From Embiotoca jacksoni (taxonomy: Eukaryota; Chordata; Actinopteri; Embiotocidae), in NCBI GenBank assembly GCA_022577435.1, contig JAKOON010000081.1:448501-512500 (forward strand): a stretch of 64,000 nucleotides of DNA, given 5' to 3'. The translations under genes were made by a program, and so were the position numbers. The number at the start of each line of letters is the position of its first letter. The first letter of the stretch is position 1. This document shows positions 1-16,795 of this stretch, one piece after another. The notes beneath the pieces were generated by a model. The model had not been told where the DNA came from. It saw only the letters and a list, made by a program, of their open reading frames with translations, and ran no database searches.

Positions 1-3000
1 TTACACCAGCTAAGACAGTTTTACAGCCACAGAGACACCTTTACAACAACAGAGATACTTTTACACCAGCAGAGACACCTTTACACCCACAGAGATACTT
101 TTACACCAACAGAGACACATTTACAACAGCAGAGACACATTTACACCAGCAGAGACACTTTTACACCAACAGAGACACCTTTACACCAGCAGATACACTT
201 TTACACCCACAGAGACAATTGTACACCTACAGAGACACCTTTACATCAACAGAGACACTTTTACACCAGCAGAGACACTTTTACACCCACAGAGACAATT
301 GTACACCTGCAGAGACACCTTTAAACCAGCAAAGACACCTTTACAACATAAGAGAAAGCTTTAAAACAGCAGAGATACTTTTATACCAGCAGAGACACCT
401 TCACACCAAAAGTGACACATTTACAATAGCAGACACCTTTCCACCCACGGAAATACTTTTACACCAGCAGAGACACCTTTACACCATCAGAGACACTTTT
501 ACACCAGCAGAGACACCTTTACACCAACAGTGACACCTTTACAACAGCAGAGACACTTTTACACCAGCAGATACACTTTTACACCAACAGAGACACTTTT
601 AAACCAGCAGACACTTTTACACCAAAAGAGACACCTTTACAACAGGAGACACACTTACACCAACAGAGACACTTTTACACCAGCAGAGACACTTTTACCC
701 CAGCAGAGACACCTTTACATTAACAGAGACACTTTTACACCAACAGAGACACCTTTACACCAACAGAGACACCTTTACACTAGCAGAGACACCTTTACAC
801 CAGCTAAGACAGTTTTACAGCCACAGAGACACCTTTACAACAACAGAGACACTTTTACACCAGCAGAGACACTTTTACACCAACAGAGACACCTTTACAC
901 CAGCAGAGACACTTTTACACCCACAGAGACAATTATACACCGAAAGAGACACCTTTACATCAACAGAGACACTTTTACACCAGCAGACACTTTTACACCA
1001 ACAGAGAAACCTTTACACCAGCAGATACACTTTTACACCAACAGAGACACCTTTACACCATAAGAGACACCTTAACAACAGCAGAGATACTTTTACACCA
1101 GCAGAGACACCTTTATACCCACAGAGATGCTTTTACACCAACAGAGACACCTTTACAACAGCAGAGACACTTTTACACCAACAGAGACACCATTACACCA
1201 GCAGAGACACTTTTACACCAACAGAGACACTTTTACACCCACAGAGACAATTGTACACCTACAGAGACACCCTTAAACCAGCAAAGACACCTTTACAACA
1301 TAAGAGACACCTTTAAAACAGCAGAAATACTTTTACACCAGCAGAGACACCTCTACACCGACAGAGATACTTTTACACCAAATGAGACACCTTTACAATA
1401 GCAGAGACACTTTTACACCAACAGATACATCTTTAAACCAGCAAAGACACCTTTACAACATTAGAGACACATTTACAACAACAGAGATACTTTTACACCA
1501 GCAGAGAGACCTTTACACCAGCTGAGACACTTTTACATCAACAGAGACACCTTTAAACCAGCAAAGACACCTTTACAAAATCAGAGACACCTTTACAACA
1601 GCAGAAATAATTTTACACCAGCAAAGACACCTTTACACCAGCAGAGACACCTATACACCAGCTATGACACTTTTAGACCCACAGATACACTTTTACACCA
1701 ACAGACACACCTTTACACCAAAAGACACACCTTTACATCAAGAGACATCTTTACACCAGAAGAGACACTTTTACACCAACAGAGACACTTTTACACCAGC
1801 AGAGACACTTTTACACCAACTGACACACCTTTACACCAGGAGACACACCTTTACAACAGAGAAACCTTTACACCAGCAGAGACACCTTTACACCCACAGA
1901 GATGCTTTTACACCAACACAGACACCTTTACAACAGCAGAGACACTTTTACACCAACAGAGACACCATTACACCAGCAGAGACACTTTTACACCAGCAGA
2001 GACACCTTTCCACCAACAGAGACACCTTTACACCAGCAGATACACTTTTACAGCAACAGAGACACGTTTACACCAGCAGAGACACCTTTACACCAACAGA
2101 GACACCTTTACACTAGCAGAGACACCTTTACACCAGCTGAGACAGTTTTACACACACAAAGACACCTTTACACCAACTGAGCCACTTTTACACCAACAAA
2201 GACACCTTTAAACCAGCAAAGACACCTTTAGAACATATAAGACACTTTTACAACAGCAGAGATACTTTTACACCAGCAGAGACACTTTTACACCCACAGA
2301 GATACTTTTACACCAACAGAGACACCTTTAAACCAGCAAAGACACCTTTGCACCATCAGAGACACCTTTACACCAACAGAGACACTTTTGCAGCAATAGA
2401 GACACTTTTACACCAGCAGACACACCTTTACACCAACAGAGATACCTTTACACTAGCAGAGACAGTTTTACACCCACAGAGACACCTTTGCACCAACTGA
2501 GACACTTTTACACCAACAGAGACACCTTTAAACCGGCAAAGACACCCTTAGAACATATAAGACACTTTTACAACAGCAGAGATACTTTTACACCAGCAGA
2601 GACACCTTTACAACTGCAGAGACACTTTTACACCAACAGAGACACTTTTACACACACAGAGACAATTTTACACCAACAGAGACACCTTTACACCAGCAGA
2701 GACACTTTTACACCAACAGAGACACTTTTACACACACAGAGACAATTTTACACCGACAGAGACACCTTTAAACCAGCAAAGGCACCTTTACGACATAAGA
2801 GACACCTTTACACTAGCAGAGACACCTTTAAACCAGCAAAGACACCTTTAGAACATATAAAACACTTTTACAACAGCAGAGATACTTTTACAACAGCAGA
2901 GACACCTTTACACCAGCCGAGACACTTTTACACCAACAGAGACACCTTTACACCCACAGAGAAACTTTTACACCAACAGAGACACCTTTACACCAGCAGA

Positions 3001-6000
3001 GACACCTTTACACCAGCTGAGACAGTTTTACACCCACAGAGACATCTTTACACCATGCTGAGACACTTTTACACCAACAGAGACACCTTTACACCAACAG
3101 AGACACTTTTACACCAACAGACACACTTTTACACCAACAGAGACACCTTTACACTCACAGAGACACTTTTATACCAGCAGAGACACTTTTACACCAACAG
3201 AGACACTTTTACACCCACAGAGACAATTTTACACCAACAGAGACACCTTTACACCAGCAAGCATACCTTTACACCAGCAGAGACACCTTTACACCAGGTG
3301 ACACACGTACACCAACAGAGACACTTTTACACCAGCAGAGACACCTTTACATCAACAGAGACACTTTTAGACCAGCAGACACTTTTACACCAACAGAGAC
3401 ACCTTTACACCAAAAGACACCTTTACACCAGGTGACACACGTACACCAACAGAGACACTTTTACACCAGCAGAGACACCTTTACATCAACAGAGACACTT
3501 TTAGACCAGCAGACACTTTTACACCAACAGAGACACCTTTACACCAAAAGACACCTTTACACCAGCAGAGACACCTTTACACCAACAGAGACACTTTTAC
3601 ACCAACAGAGACACCTTTAAACCAGCAAAGACACCTTTAGAACATATAAGACACTTTTACAACAGCAGAGATACTTTTACACCAGCAGAGACACATTTAC
3701 AACAGCAGAGACAATTTTACACCAGCAGAGACACATTTACACCAGCAGAGACACCTTTACAACATAAGAGACACCTTTACAACAGCAGAAATACTTTTAC
3801 ACCAGCAGACACCTTTACACCCACGGAAATACTTTTACACCAACAGAGACACTTTTACACCAACAGAGACACCTTTACACCAGCAGAGACACCTTTACAC
3901 TCACAGAGACACTTTTACACCAGCAGAGACACCTTTACACAAGCTGAGACAGTTTTACACCCATAGAGACACCTTTACACCAGCTGAGACACTTTTACAC
4001 CAACAGAGACACCTTTACACCAGGAGACACACTTACACCAACAGAGACACTTTTACACCAGCAGAGACACTTTTATACCAACAGAGACACTTTTACACCA
4101 GTAGAGACACCTTTACACCCACAGAAATAATTTTACACAAACAGAGACACCTTTACACCGGCAGAGACACCTTTACACCAGCTGAGACAGTTTTACACCC
4201 ACAGAGACATCTTTACACCAGCTGAGACACATTTACACCAACAGAGACACCTTTACACCAACAGAGACACATTTAACACCAACAGACACACTTTTACACC
4301 AACAGAGACACCTTTACACCAGCAGAGACACCTTTACAGTCGAGAGACACTTTTACACCAGCAGAGACAGAGACACTTTTACACCAGCAGAGACACTTTT
4401 ACACCAACAGAGACACCTTTAAACCAGCAGAGACACTTTTACACCAACAGAGACACTTTTACACCCACAGAGACACCTTTACACCAGCAAGCATACCTTT
4501 ACACCAGCAGAGACACCTTTACACTAGGTGACACACGTACACCAACACAGACACTTTTACACCAACAGAGACACCTTTAAACCAGCAGAGACACTTTTAC
4601 ACCAACAGAGACACTTTTACACCCACAGAGACACCTTTACACCAGCAAGCATACCTTTACACCAGCAGAGACACCTTTACACCAGGTGACACACGTACAC
4701 CAACAGAGACACTTTTACACCAGCAGAGACACTTTTACACCAGCAGAGACACCTTTACATCAACAGAGACACTTTTAGACCAGCAGACACTTTTACACCA
4801 ACAGAGACACCTTTACACCAAGAGACACCTTAAACCAGCAGAGACACCTTTACAACAGCAGAGACACCTTTACACCAGCAGAGACAGTTTTACACCAGCA
4901 GAGACACCTTTACAACAGCAGAGACACCTTTACACCCACGGAAATACTTTTACACCAGCAGAGACACCTTTACAACAGCAGAGACACCTTTACACCAACA
5001 GTGACACCTTTACAACAGCAGAGACACTTGTACACCAGCAGAGACACTTTTACACCAACAGAGACACCTTTACACCAGCAGATACACATTTACACCAACA
5101 GAGACACTTCTACACCAGCAGAGACACATTTACACCAACAGACACTTTTACACCAACAGAGAAACCTTTACACCTGGAGACACACTTACACCAACAGAGA
5201 CACTTTTACACCAGCAGACACATCTTTACATCAACAGATACACTTTTACACCAGCAGACACTTTTACACCCACAGAGATAATTGTACACCAACAGAGACA
5301 CCTTTACACCAGCAGAGACACCTTTCCACCAACAGAGACACCTTTACACCAGCAGATACACTTTTACAGCAACAGAGACACGTTTACACCAGCAGAGACA
5401 CCTTTACACCAACAGAGACACCTTTACACTAGCAGAGACACCTTTACACCAGCTGAGACAGTTTTACACACACAAAGACACCTTTACACCAACTGAGCCA
5501 CTTTTACACCAACAAAGACACCTTTAAACCAGCAAAGACACCTTTAGAACATATAAGACACTTTTACAACAGCAGAGATACTTTTACACCAGCAGAGACA
5601 CTTTTACACCCACAGAGATACTTTTACACCAACAGAGACACCTTTAAACCAGCAAAGACACCTTTGCACCATCAGAGACACCTTTACACCAACAGAGACA
5701 CTTTTGCAGCAATAGAGACACTTTTACACCAGCAGACACACCTTTACACCAACAGAGATACCTTTACACTAGCAGAGACAGTTTTACACCCACAGAGACA
5801 CCTTTGCACCAACTGAGACACTTTTACACCAACAGAGACACCTTTAAACCGGCAAAGACACCCTTAGAACATATAAGACACTTTTACAACAGCAGAGATA
5901 CTTTTACACCAGCAGAGACACCTTTACAACTGCAGAGACACTTTTACACCAACAGAGACACTTTTACACACACAGAGACAATTTTACACCAACAGAGACA

Positions 6001-9000
6001 CCTTTACACCAGCAGAGACACTTTTACACCAACAGAGACACTTTTACACCAGCAGAGACACATTTACACCAGCAGAGACACCTTTACAACATAAGAGACA
6101 CCTTTACAACAGCAGAAATACTTTTACACCAGCAGACACCTTTACACCCACGGAAATACTTTTACACCAACAGAGACACTTTTACACCAACAGAGACACC
6201 TTTACACCAGCAGAGACACCTTTACACTCACAGAGACACTTTTACACCAGCAGAGACACCTTTACACAAGCTGAGACAGTTTTACACCCATAGAGACACC
6301 TTTACACCAGCTGAGACACTTTTACACCAACAGAGACACCTTTACACCAGGAGACACACTTACACCAACAGAGACACTTTTACACCAGCAGAGACACTTT
6401 TATACCAACAGAGACACTTTTACACCAGTAGAGACACCTTTACACCCACAGAAATAATTTTACACAAACAGAGACACCTTTACACCGGCAGAGACACCTT
6501 TACACCAGCTGAGACAGTTTTACACCCACAGAGACATCTTTACACCAGCTGAGACACATTTACACCAACAGAGACACCTTTACACCAACAGAGACACATT
6601 TAACACCAACAGACACACTTTTACACCAACAGAGACACCTTTACACCAGCAGAGACACCTTTACAGTCGAGAGACACTTTTACACCAGCAGAGACAGAGA
6701 CACTTTTACACCAGCAGAGACACTTTTACACCAACAGAGACACCTTTAAACCAGCAGAGACACTTTTACACCAACAGAGACACTTTTACACCCACAGAGA
6801 CACCTTTACACCAGCAAGCATACTTTTACACCAGCAGAGACACTTTTACACCAGCAGAGACACCTTTACATCAACAGAGACACTTTTAGACCAGCAGACA
6901 CTTTTACACCAACAGAGACACCTTTACACCAAGAGACACCTTAAACCAGCAGAGACACCTTTACAACAGCAGAGACACCTTTACACCAGCAGAGACAGTT
7001 TTACACCAGCAGAGACACCTTTACAACAGCAGAGACACCTTTACACCCACGGAAATACTTTTACACCAGCAGAGACACCTTTACAACAGCAGAGACACCT
7101 TTACACCAACAGTGACACCTTTACAACAGCAGAGACACTTGTACACCAGCAGAGACACTTTTACACCAACAGAGACACCTTTACACCAGCAGATACACAT
7201 TTACACCAACAGAGACACTTCTACACCAGCAGAGACACATTTACACCAACAGACACTTTTACACCAACAGAGAAACCTTTACACCTGGAGACACACTTAC
7301 ACCAACAGAGACACTTTTACACCAGCAGACACATCTTTACATCAACAGATACACTTTTACACCAGCAGACACTTTTACACCCACAGAGATAATTGTACAC
7401 CAACAGAGACACCTTTACACCAGCAGAGACACCTTTCCACCAACAGAGACACCTTTACAACATCAGAGACACCTTTACACCAGTAGAGACACCGTTACAC
7501 CAACAGAGACACCTTTACACCAGCAGAGACATCTTTACACTAACAGAGATACCTTTACAACAGCAGAGACACCTTTAAACCAGCTGAGACTCTTTTACAC
7601 CAACAGAGACACCTTTACACCCACAGAGCCACTTTTACACCAACAGCGACACCTTTACAACAGCAGAGACAACTTTACACCAGCAGAGACACCTTTACAC
7701 CCACAGAGACACCTTTACACCAGCAGAGACACTTTTACACCAACAGAGACACCTTTACACCAACAGAGACACCTTTACACCAGTTGAGACACCTTTACAC
7801 CAACAGAGACACTTTTACACCAGCAGAGACACCTTTACACCAACAGAGACACCTTTACACTAGCAGAGACACCTTTACACCAGCTAAGACAGTTTTACAG
7901 CCACAGAGACACCTTTACAACAACAGAGACACTTTTACACCAGCAGAGACACTTTTACACCAACAGAGACACCTTTACACCAGCAGAGACACTTTTACAC
8001 CCACAGAGACAATTATACACCGAAAGAGACACCTTTACATCAACAGAGACACTTTTACACCAGCAGACACTTTTACACCAACAGAGAAACCTTTACACCA
8101 GCAGATACACTTTTACACCAACAGAGACACCTTTACACCATAAGAGACACCTTAACAACAGCAGAGATACTTTTACACCAGCAGAGACACCTTTATACCC
8201 ACAGAGATGCTTTTACACCAACAGAGACACCTTTACAACAGCAGAGACACTTTTACACCAACAGAGACACCATTACACCAGCAGAGACACTTTTACACCA
8301 ACAGAGACACTTTTACGCCCACAGAGACAATTGTACACCTACAGAGACACCCTTAAACCAGCAAAGACACCTTTACAACATAAGAGACACCTTTAAAACA
8401 GCAGAAATACTTTTACACCAGCAGAGACACCTCTACACCGACAGAGATACTTTTACACCAAATGAGACACCATTACAACAGCAGAGACACTTTTACACCA
8501 ACAGATACATCTTTAAACCAGCAAAGACACCTTTACAACATTAGAGACACATTTACAACAACAGAGATACTTTTACACCAGCAGAGAGACCTTTACACCA
8601 GCTGAGACACTTTTACATCAACAGAGACACCTTTAAACCAGCAAAGACACCTTTACAAAATCAGAGACACCTTTACAACAGCAGAAATAATTTTACACCA
8701 GCAAAGACACCTTTACACCAGCAGAGACACCTATACACCAGCTATGACACTTTTAGACCCACAGATACACTTTTACACCAACAGACACACCTTTACACCA
8801 AAAGACACACCTTTACATCAAGAGACATCTTTACACCAGAAGAGACACTTTTACACCAACAGAGACACTTTTACACCAGCAGAGACACTTTTACACCAAC
8901 TGACACACCTTTACACCAGGAGACACACCTTTACAACAGAGAAACCTTTACACCAGCAGAGACACCTTTACACCCACAGAGATGCTTTTACACCAACACA

Positions 9001-9723
9001 GACACCTTTACAACAGCAGAGACACTTTTACACCAACAGAGACACCATTACACCAGCAGAGACACTTTTACACCAGCAGAGACACCTTTACACCAAGAGA
9101 CACCTTAAACCAGCAGAGACACCTTTACAACAGCAGAGACACCTTTACACCAGCAGAGACAGTTTTACACCAGCAGAGACACCTTTACAACAGCAGAGAC
9201 ACCTTTACACCCACGGAAATACTTTTACACCAGCAGAGACACCTTTACAACAGCAGAGACACCTTTACACCAACAGTGACACCTTTACAACAGCAGAGAC
9301 ACTTGTACACCAGCAGAGACACTTTTACACCAACAGAGACACCTTTACACCAGCAGATACACATTTACACCAACAGAGACACTTCTACACCAGCAGAGAC
9401 ACATTTACACCAACAGACACTTTTACACCAACAGAGAAACCTTTACACCTGGAGACACACTTACACCAACAGAGACACTTTTACACCAGCAGACACATCT
9501 TTACATCAACAGATACACTTTTACACCAGCAGACACTTTTACACCCACAGAGATAATTGTACACCAACAGAGACACCTTTACACCAGCAGAGACACCTTT
9601 CCACCAACAGAGACACCTTTACAACATCAGAGACACCTTTACACCAGTAGAGACACCGTTACACCAACAGAGACACTTTTACACCAGCAGAGACACCTTT
9701 ACACCAACAGAGACACCTTTACA

Positions 9724-12700
9724 CTAGCAGAGACACCTTTACACCAGCTAAGACAGTTTTACAGCCACAGAGACACCTTTACAACAACAGAGACACTTTT
9801 ACACCAGCAGAGACACTTTTACACCAACAGAGACACCTTTACACCAGCAGAGACACTTTTACACCCACAGAGACAATTATACACCGAAAGAGACACCTTT
9901 ACATCAACAGAGACACTTTTACACCAGCAGACACTTTTACACCAACAGAGAAACCTTTACACCAGCAGATACACTTTTACACCAACAGAGACACCTTTAC
10001 ACCATAAGAGACACCTTAACAACAGCAGAGATACTTTTACACCAGCAGAGACACCTTTATACCCACAGAGATGCTTTTACACCAACAGAGACACCTTTAC
10101 AACAGCAGAGACACTTTTACACCAACAGAGACACCATTACACCAGCAGAGACACTTTTACACCAACAGAGACACTTTTACACCCACAGAGACAATTGTAC
10201 ACCTACAGAGACACCCTTAAACCAGCAAAGACACCTTTACAACATAAGAGACACCTTTAAAACAGCAGAAATACTTTTACACCAGCAGAGACACCTCTAC
10301 ACCGACAGAGATACTTTTACACCAAATGAGACACCTTTACAACAGCAGAGACACTTTTACACCAACAGATACATCTTTAAACCAGCAAAGACACCTTTAC
10401 AACATTAGAGACACATTTACAACAACAGAGATACTTTTACACCAGCAGAGAGACCTTTACACCAGCTGAGACACTTTTACATCAACAGAGACACCTTTAA
10501 ACCAGCAAAGACACCTTTACAAAATCAGAGACACCTTTACAACAGCAGAAATAATTTTACACCAGCAAAGACACCTTTACACCAGCAGAGACACCTATAC
10601 ACCAGCTATGACACTTTTAGACCCACAGATACACTTTTACACCAACAGACACACCTTTACACCAAAAGACACACCTTTACATCAAGAGACATCTTTACAC
10701 CAGAAGAGACACTTTTACACCAACAGAGACACTTTTACACCAGCAGAGACACTTTTACACCAACTGACACACCTTTACACCAGGAGACACACCTTTACAA
10801 CAGAGAAACCTTTACACCAGCAGAGACACCTTTACACCCACAGAGATGCTTTTACACCAACACAGACACCTTTACAACAGCAGAGACACTTTTACACCAA
10901 CAGAGACACCATTACACCAGCAGAGACACTTTTACACCAGCAGAGACACCTTTCCACCAACAGAGACACCTTTACACCAGCAGATACACTTTTACAGCAA
11001 CAGAGACACGTTTACACCAGCAGAGACACCTTTACACCAACAGAGACACCTTTACACTAGCAGAGACACCTTTACACCAGCTGAGACAGTTTTACACCCA
11101 CAAAGACACCTTTACACCAACTGAGCCACTTTTACACCAACAAAGACACCTTTAAACCAGCAAAGACACCTTTAGAACATATAAGACACTTTTACAACAG
11201 CAGAGATACTTTTACACCAGCAGAGACACTTTTACACCCACAGAGATACTTTTACACCAACAGAGACACCTTTAAACCAGCAAAGACACCTTTGCACCAT
11301 CAGAGACACCTTTACACCAACAGAGACACTTTTGCAGCAATAGAGACACTTTTACACCAGCAGACACACCTTTACACCAACAGAGATACCTTTACACTAG
11401 CAGAGACAGTTTTACACCCACAGAGACACCTTTGCACCAACTGAGACACTTTTACACCAACAGAGACACCTTTAAACCGGCAAAGACACCCTTAGAACAT
11501 ATAAGACACTTTTACAACAGCAGAGATACTTTTACACCAGCAGAGACACCTTTACAACTGCACAGACACTTTTACACCAACAGAGACACTTTTACACACA
11601 CAGAGACAATTTTACACCAACAGAGACACCTTTACACCAGCAGAGACACTTTTACACCAACAGAGACACTTTTACACACACAGAGACAATTTTACACCGA
11701 CAGAGACACCTTTAAACCAGCAAAGGCACCTTTACGACATAAGAGACACCTTTACACTAGCAGAGACACCTTTAAACCAGCAAAGACACCTTTAGAACAT
11801 ATAAAACACTTTTACAACAGCAGAGATACTTTTACAACAGCAGAGACACCTTTACACCAGCCGAGACACTTTTACACCAACAGAGACACCTTTACACCCA
11901 CAGAGAAACTTTTACACCAACAGAGACACCTTTACACCAGCAGAGACACCTTTACACCAGCTGAGACAGTTTTACACCCACAGAGACATCTTTACACCAT
12001 GCTGAGACACTTTTACACCAACAGAGACACCTTTACACCAACAGAGACACTTTTACACCAACAGACACACTTTTACACCAACAGAGACACCTTTACACTC
12101 ACAGAGACACTTTTATACCAGCAGAGACACTTTCACACCAACAGAGACACTTTTACACCCACAGAGACAATTTTACACCAACAGAGACACCTTTACACCA
12201 GCAAGCATACCTTTACACCAGCAGAGACACCTTTACACCAGGTGACACACGTACACCAACAGAGACACTTTTACACCAGCAGAGACACCTTTACATCAAC
12301 AGAGACACTTTTAGACCAGCAGACACTTTTACACCAACAGAGACACCTTTACACCAAAAGACACCTTTACACCAGGTGACACACGTACACCAACAGAGAC
12401 ACTTTTACACCAGCAGAGACACCTTTACATCAACAGAGACACTTTTAGACCAGCAGACACTTTTACACCAACAGAGACACCTTTACACCAAAAGACACCT
12501 TTACACCAGCAGAGACACCTTTACACCAACAGAGACACTTTTACACCAACAGAGACACCTTTAAACCAGCAAAGACACCTTTAGAACATATAAGACACTT
12601 TTACAACAGCAGAGATACTTTTACACCAGCAGAGACACCTTTACACCCACAGAGATACTTTTACACCAACAGAGACACCTTTACAACAGCAGAGACAATT

Positions 12701-14010
12701 TTACACCAGCAGAGACACATTTACACCAGCAGAGACACCTTTACAACATAAGAGACACCTTTACAACAGCAGAAATACTTTTACACCAGCAGACACCTTT
12801 ACACCCACGGAAATACTTTTACACCAACAGAGACACTTTTACACCAACAGAGACACCTTTACACCAGCAGAGACACCTTTACACTCACAGAGACACTTTT
12901 ACACCAGCAGAGACACCTTTACACAAGCTGAGACAGTTTTACACCCATAGAGACACCTTTACACCAGCTGAGACACTTTTACACCAACAGAGACACCTTT
13001 ACACCAGGAGACACACTTACACCAACAGAGACACTTTTACACCAGCAGAGACACTTTTATACCAACAGAGACACTTTTACACCAGTAGAGACACCTTTAC
13101 ACCCACAGAAATAATTTTACACAAACAGAGACACCTTTACACCGGCAGAGACACCTTTACACCAGCTGAGACAGTTTTACACCCACAGAGACATCTTTAC
13201 ACCAGCTGAGACACATTTACACCAACAGAGACACCTTTACACCAACAGAGACACATTTAACACCAACAGACACACTTTTACACCAACAGAGACACCTTTA
13301 CACCAGCAGAGACACCTTTACAGTCGAGAGACACTTTTACACCAGCAGAGACAGAGACACTTTTACACCAGCAGAGACACTTTTACACCAACAGAGACAC
13401 CTTTAAACCAGCAGAGACAGTTTTACACCAACAGAGACACTTTTACACCCACAGAGACACCTTTACACCAGCAAGCATACCTTTACACCAGCAGAGACAC
13501 CTTTACACTAGGTGACACACGTACACCAACACAGACACTTTTACACCAACAGAGACACCTTTAAACCAGCAGAGACACTTTTACACCAACAGAGACACTT
13601 TTACACCCACAGAGACACCTTTACACCAGCAAGCATACCTTTACACCAGCAGAGACACCTTTACACCAGGTGACACACGTACACCAACAGAGACACTTTT
13701 ACACCAGCAGAGACACTTTTACACCAGCAGAGACACCTTTACATCAACAGAGACACTTTTAGACCAGCAGACACTTTTACACCAACAGAGACACCTTTAC
13801 ACCAAGAGACACCTTAAACCAGCAGAGACACCTTTACAACAGCAGAGACACCTTTACACCAGCAGAGACAGTTTTACACCAGCAGAGACACCTTTACAAC
13901 AGCAGAGACACCTTTACACCCACGGAAATACTTTTACACCAGCAGAGACACCTTTACAACAGCAGAGACACCTTTACACCAACAGTGACACCTTTACAAC
14001 AGCAGAGACA
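9724..14010. repeat. higher-order duplicate of 780-5040 within the 20-bp array
   Basis: Variant patterns specific to the block (e.g. the unit with CAGCTAAGACAGTT, the CCACGGAAATAC unit, the GGTGACACACGTAC unit) recur in the same order about 8944 bp downstream of the first block. Only scattered substitutions and a small indel near 12640 separate the two. This is a segmental duplication inside the array rather than independent unit drift. Confidence 0.8.
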
Positions 14011-14029
14011 CTTGTACACCCACAGAGAT

Positions 14030-16795
14030 ACTTTTACACCAACAGAGACACCTTTAAACCAGCAAAGACACCTTTGCACCATCAGAGACACCTTTACACC
14101 AACAGAGACACTTTTGCAGCAATAGAGACACTTTTACACCAGCAGACACACCTTTACACCAACAGAGATACCTTTACACTAGCAGAGACAGTTTTACACC
14201 CACAGAGACACCTTTGCACCAACTGAGACACTTTTACACCAACAGAGACACCTTTAAACCGGCAAAGACACCCTTAGAACATATAAGACACTTTTACAAC
14301 AGCAGAGATACTTTTACACCAGCAGAGACACCTTTACAACTGCACAGACACTTTTACACCAACAGAGACACTTTTACACACACAGAGACAATTTTACACC
14401 AACAGAGACACCTTTACACCAGCAGAGACACTTTTACACCAACAGAGACACTTTTACACACACAGAGACAATTTTACACCGACAGAGACACCTTTAAACC
14501 AGCAAAGGCACCTTTACGACATAAGAGACACCTTTACACTAGCAGAGACACCTTTAAACCAGCAAAGACACCTTTAGAACATATAAAACACTTTTACAAC
14601 AGCAGAGATACTTTTACAACAGCAGAGACACCTTTACACCAGCCGAGACACTTTTACACCAACAGAGACACCTTTACACCCACAGAGAAACTTTTACACC
14701 AACAGAGACACCTTTACACCAGCAGAGACACCTTTACACCAGCTGAGACAGTTTTACACCCACAGAGACATCTTTACACCATGCTGAGACACTTTTACAC
14801 CAACAGAGACACCTTTACACCAACAGAGACACTTTTACACCAACAGACACACTTTTACACCAACAGAGACACCTTTACACTCACAGAGACACTTTTATAC
14901 CAGCAGAGACACTTTCACACCAACAGAGACACTTTTACACCCACAGAGACAATTTTACACCAACAGAGACACCTTTACACCAGCAAGCATACCTTTACAC
15001 CAGCAGAGACACCTTTACACCAGGTGACACACGTACACCAACAGAGACACTTTTACACCAGCAGAGACACCTTTACATCAACAGAGACACTTTTAGACCA
15101 GCAGACACTTTTACACCAACAGAGACACCTTTACACCAAAAGACACCTTTACACCAGGTGACACACGTACACCAACAGAGACACTTTTACACCAGCAGAG
15201 ACACCTTTACATCAACAGAGACACTTTTAGACCAGCAGACACTTTTACACCAACAGAGACACCTTTACACCAAAAGACACCTTTACACCAGCAGAGACAC
15301 CTTTACACCAACAGAGACACTTTTACACCAACAGAGACACCTTTAAACCAGCAAAGACACCTTTAGAACATATAAGACACTTTTACAACAGCAGAGATAC
15401 TTTTACACCAGCAGAGACACCTTTACACCCACAGAGATACTTTTACACCAACAGAGACACCTTTACAACAGCAGAGACAATTTTACACCAGCAGAGACAC
15501 ATTTACACCAGCAGAGACACCTTTACAACATAAGAGACACCTTTACAACAGCAGAAATACTTTTACACCAGCAGACACCTTTACACCCACGGAAATACTT
15601 TTACACCAACAGAGACACTTTTACACCAACAGAGACACCTTTACACCAGCAGAGACACCTTTACACTCACAGAGACACTTTTACACCAGCAGAGACACCT
15701 TTACACAAGCTGAGACAGTTTTACACCCATAGAGACACCTTTACACCAGCTGAGACACTTTTACACCAACAGAGACACCTTTACACCAGGAGACACACTT
15801 ACACCAACAGAGACACTTTTACACCAGCAGAGACACTTTTATACCAACAGAGACACTTTTACACCAGTAGAGACACCTTTACACCCACAGAAATAATTTT
15901 ACACAAACAGAGACACCTTTACACCGGCAGAGACACCTTTACACCAGCTGAGACAGTTTTACACCCACAGAGACATCTTTACACCAGCTGAGACACATTT
16001 ACACCAACAGAGACACCTTTACACCAACAGAGACACATTTAACACCAACAGACACACTTTTACACCAACAGAGACACCTTTACACCAGCAGAGACACCTT
16101 TACAGTCGAGAGACACTTTTACACCAGCAGAGACAGAGACACTTTTACACCAGCAGAGACACTTTTACACCAACAGAGACACCTTTAAACCAGCAGAGAC
16201 AGTTTTACACCAACAGAGACACTTTTACACCCACAGAGACACCTTTACACCAGCAAGCATACCTTTACACCAGCAGAGACACCTTTACACTAGGTGACAC
16301 ACGTACACCAACACAGACACTTTTACACCAACAGAGACACCTTTAAACCAGCAGAGACACTTTTACACCAACAGAGACACTTTTACACCCACAGAGACAC
16401 CTTTACACCAGCAAGCATACCTTTACACCAGCAGAGACACCTTTACACCAGGTGACACACGTACACCAACAGAGACACTTTTACACCAGCAGAGACACTT
16501 TTACACCAGCAGAGACACCTTTACATCAACAGAGACACTTTTAGACCAGCAGACACTTTTACACCAACAGAGACACCTTTACACCAAGAGACACCTTAAA
16601 CCAGCAGAGACACCTTTACAACAGCAGAGACACCTTTACACCAGCAGAGACAGTTTTACACCAGCAGAGACACCTTTACAACAGCAGAGACACCTTTACA
16701 CCCACGGAAATACTTTTACACCAGCAGAGACACCTTTACAACAGCAGAGACACCTTTACACCAACAGTGACACCTTTACAACAGCAGAGACACTT
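14030..16795. repeat. second-round duplicate (offset 2782 bp) of 11248-14013
   Basis: The stretch starting at 14214 repeats the stretch starting at 11432 essentially base for base for over 2.5 kb. It includes private variants such as CAACTGCACAGACAC, which the older copy at 2488 lacks. The 11432 and 14214 copies are therefore the most recent duplication in the array. Confidence 0.82.
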
